This document shows, piece after piece, positions 48,535 through 48,540 of a DNA stretch of 48,540 bases (within the stretch, counting starts at the first letter, position 1; the number at the start of each line of letters is the position of its first letter). The stretch comes from JBCKUK01 sp038924905 (GTDB lineage Bacteria; Pseudomonadota; Gammaproteobacteria; Burkholderiales; Methylophilaceae). The stretch covers positions 1-48,540 of the forward strand of contig JBCKUK010000008.1 of the NCBI GenBank assembly GCA_038924905.1, written 5' to 3'. Both the position numbers and the translations under genes were made by a program. The notes beneath the pieces were generated by a model. The model did not search any database. It was given only the letters and a program-made list of their open reading frames with translations, and was not told the DNA's origin.

Positions 48535-48540
48535 TAAATG

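Overview
The window is a chromosome segment of a Gram-negative bacterium, most likely a betaproteobacterium of the Nitrosomonadales type (Methylophilaceae or Gallionellaceae-like). This is inferred from gene order and protein style: pilPQ-aroKB-dgt, glnA/DUF4124/ntrB/ntrC, rhodanese-aroE-mtgA, uvrA/MFS/ssb, fmdB/DUF502/aspS/nudB/EEP/clsB, yebC-ruvCAB-ybgC-tolQRAB-pal-cpoB-queEC, and rpsP-rimM-trmD-rplS. No 16S rRNA gene is present, so the family is not settled. Most of the window is dense housekeeping sequence with ATGA overlaps and short spacers.

Layout. 1-5447: end of a type IV pilus operon (pilP, pilQ), then shikimate genes aroK and aroB and a dGTPase-like gene. 5448-9703: an accessory stretch with a frameshifted REP-associated transposase (RAYT), nine copies of two REP types, a major porin, a SEC-C/TPR/methyltransferase fusion and a broken APS kinase (cysC). 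9700-14394 (minus strand): nitrogen control, ntrC, ntrB, a DUF4124 gene and glnA, with a recognisable sigma-54 promoter and NtrC enhancer upstream of glnA. 14667-24359: rhodanese, aroE, mtgA, uvrA, an MFS exporter, ssb, fmdB, a DUF502 membrane protein and aspS. 24360-26974: an IS3-family element at the very end of aspS, a 102-bp structured element, and an AT-rich DpnI-like restriction gene with an unknown small partner. 27003-30544: nudB, a nadA broken by two insertions, an EEP-family phosphodiesterase and cardiolipin synthase B. 30620-33909: a tRNA-Thr(CGU) followed by an accessory patch (BrnT/BrnA toxin-antitoxin, a frameshifted small membrane protein, zinc-ribbon and GIY-YIG genes, the scar of a deleted Mla-type lipid transport operon), then YjbQ and a CBS protein. 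34077-43536: yebC-ruvCAB, the full Tol-Pal operon and queEC. 43630-47601: the rpsP-rimM-trmD-rplS operon, ogt and xerD. 47661-48540: a frameshifted HigB-type toxin with its HigA antitoxin and a chimeric ORF ending in an IstB-like tail.

How the parts work together. The core operons cover envelope integrity (Tol-Pal), type IV pilus secretion, aromatic amino acid synthesis, ammonia assimilation with its two-component control, recombination (RuvABC) and ribosome/tRNA maturation. The accessory patches hold defence genes (DpnI-like, toxin-antitoxin pairs), mobile sequence (IS3, REP/RAYT, a second inverted repeat pair) and decaying genes.

The most notable points are: the DpnI-like nuclease with an uncharacterised partner and no methylase; an IS3 transposase with a 24-bp palindrome in frame beside its second catalytic Asp; REP units whose GTAG provides stop codons of flanking genes; an inverted repeat that supplies the end of Ogt and the start of XerD; very long Ala/Glu-rich or acidic tails on ribosomal proteins S16 and L19; and a set of frameshifts, nearly all insertions, confined to accessory or dispensable-looking genes while about 35 kb of core genes is intact.
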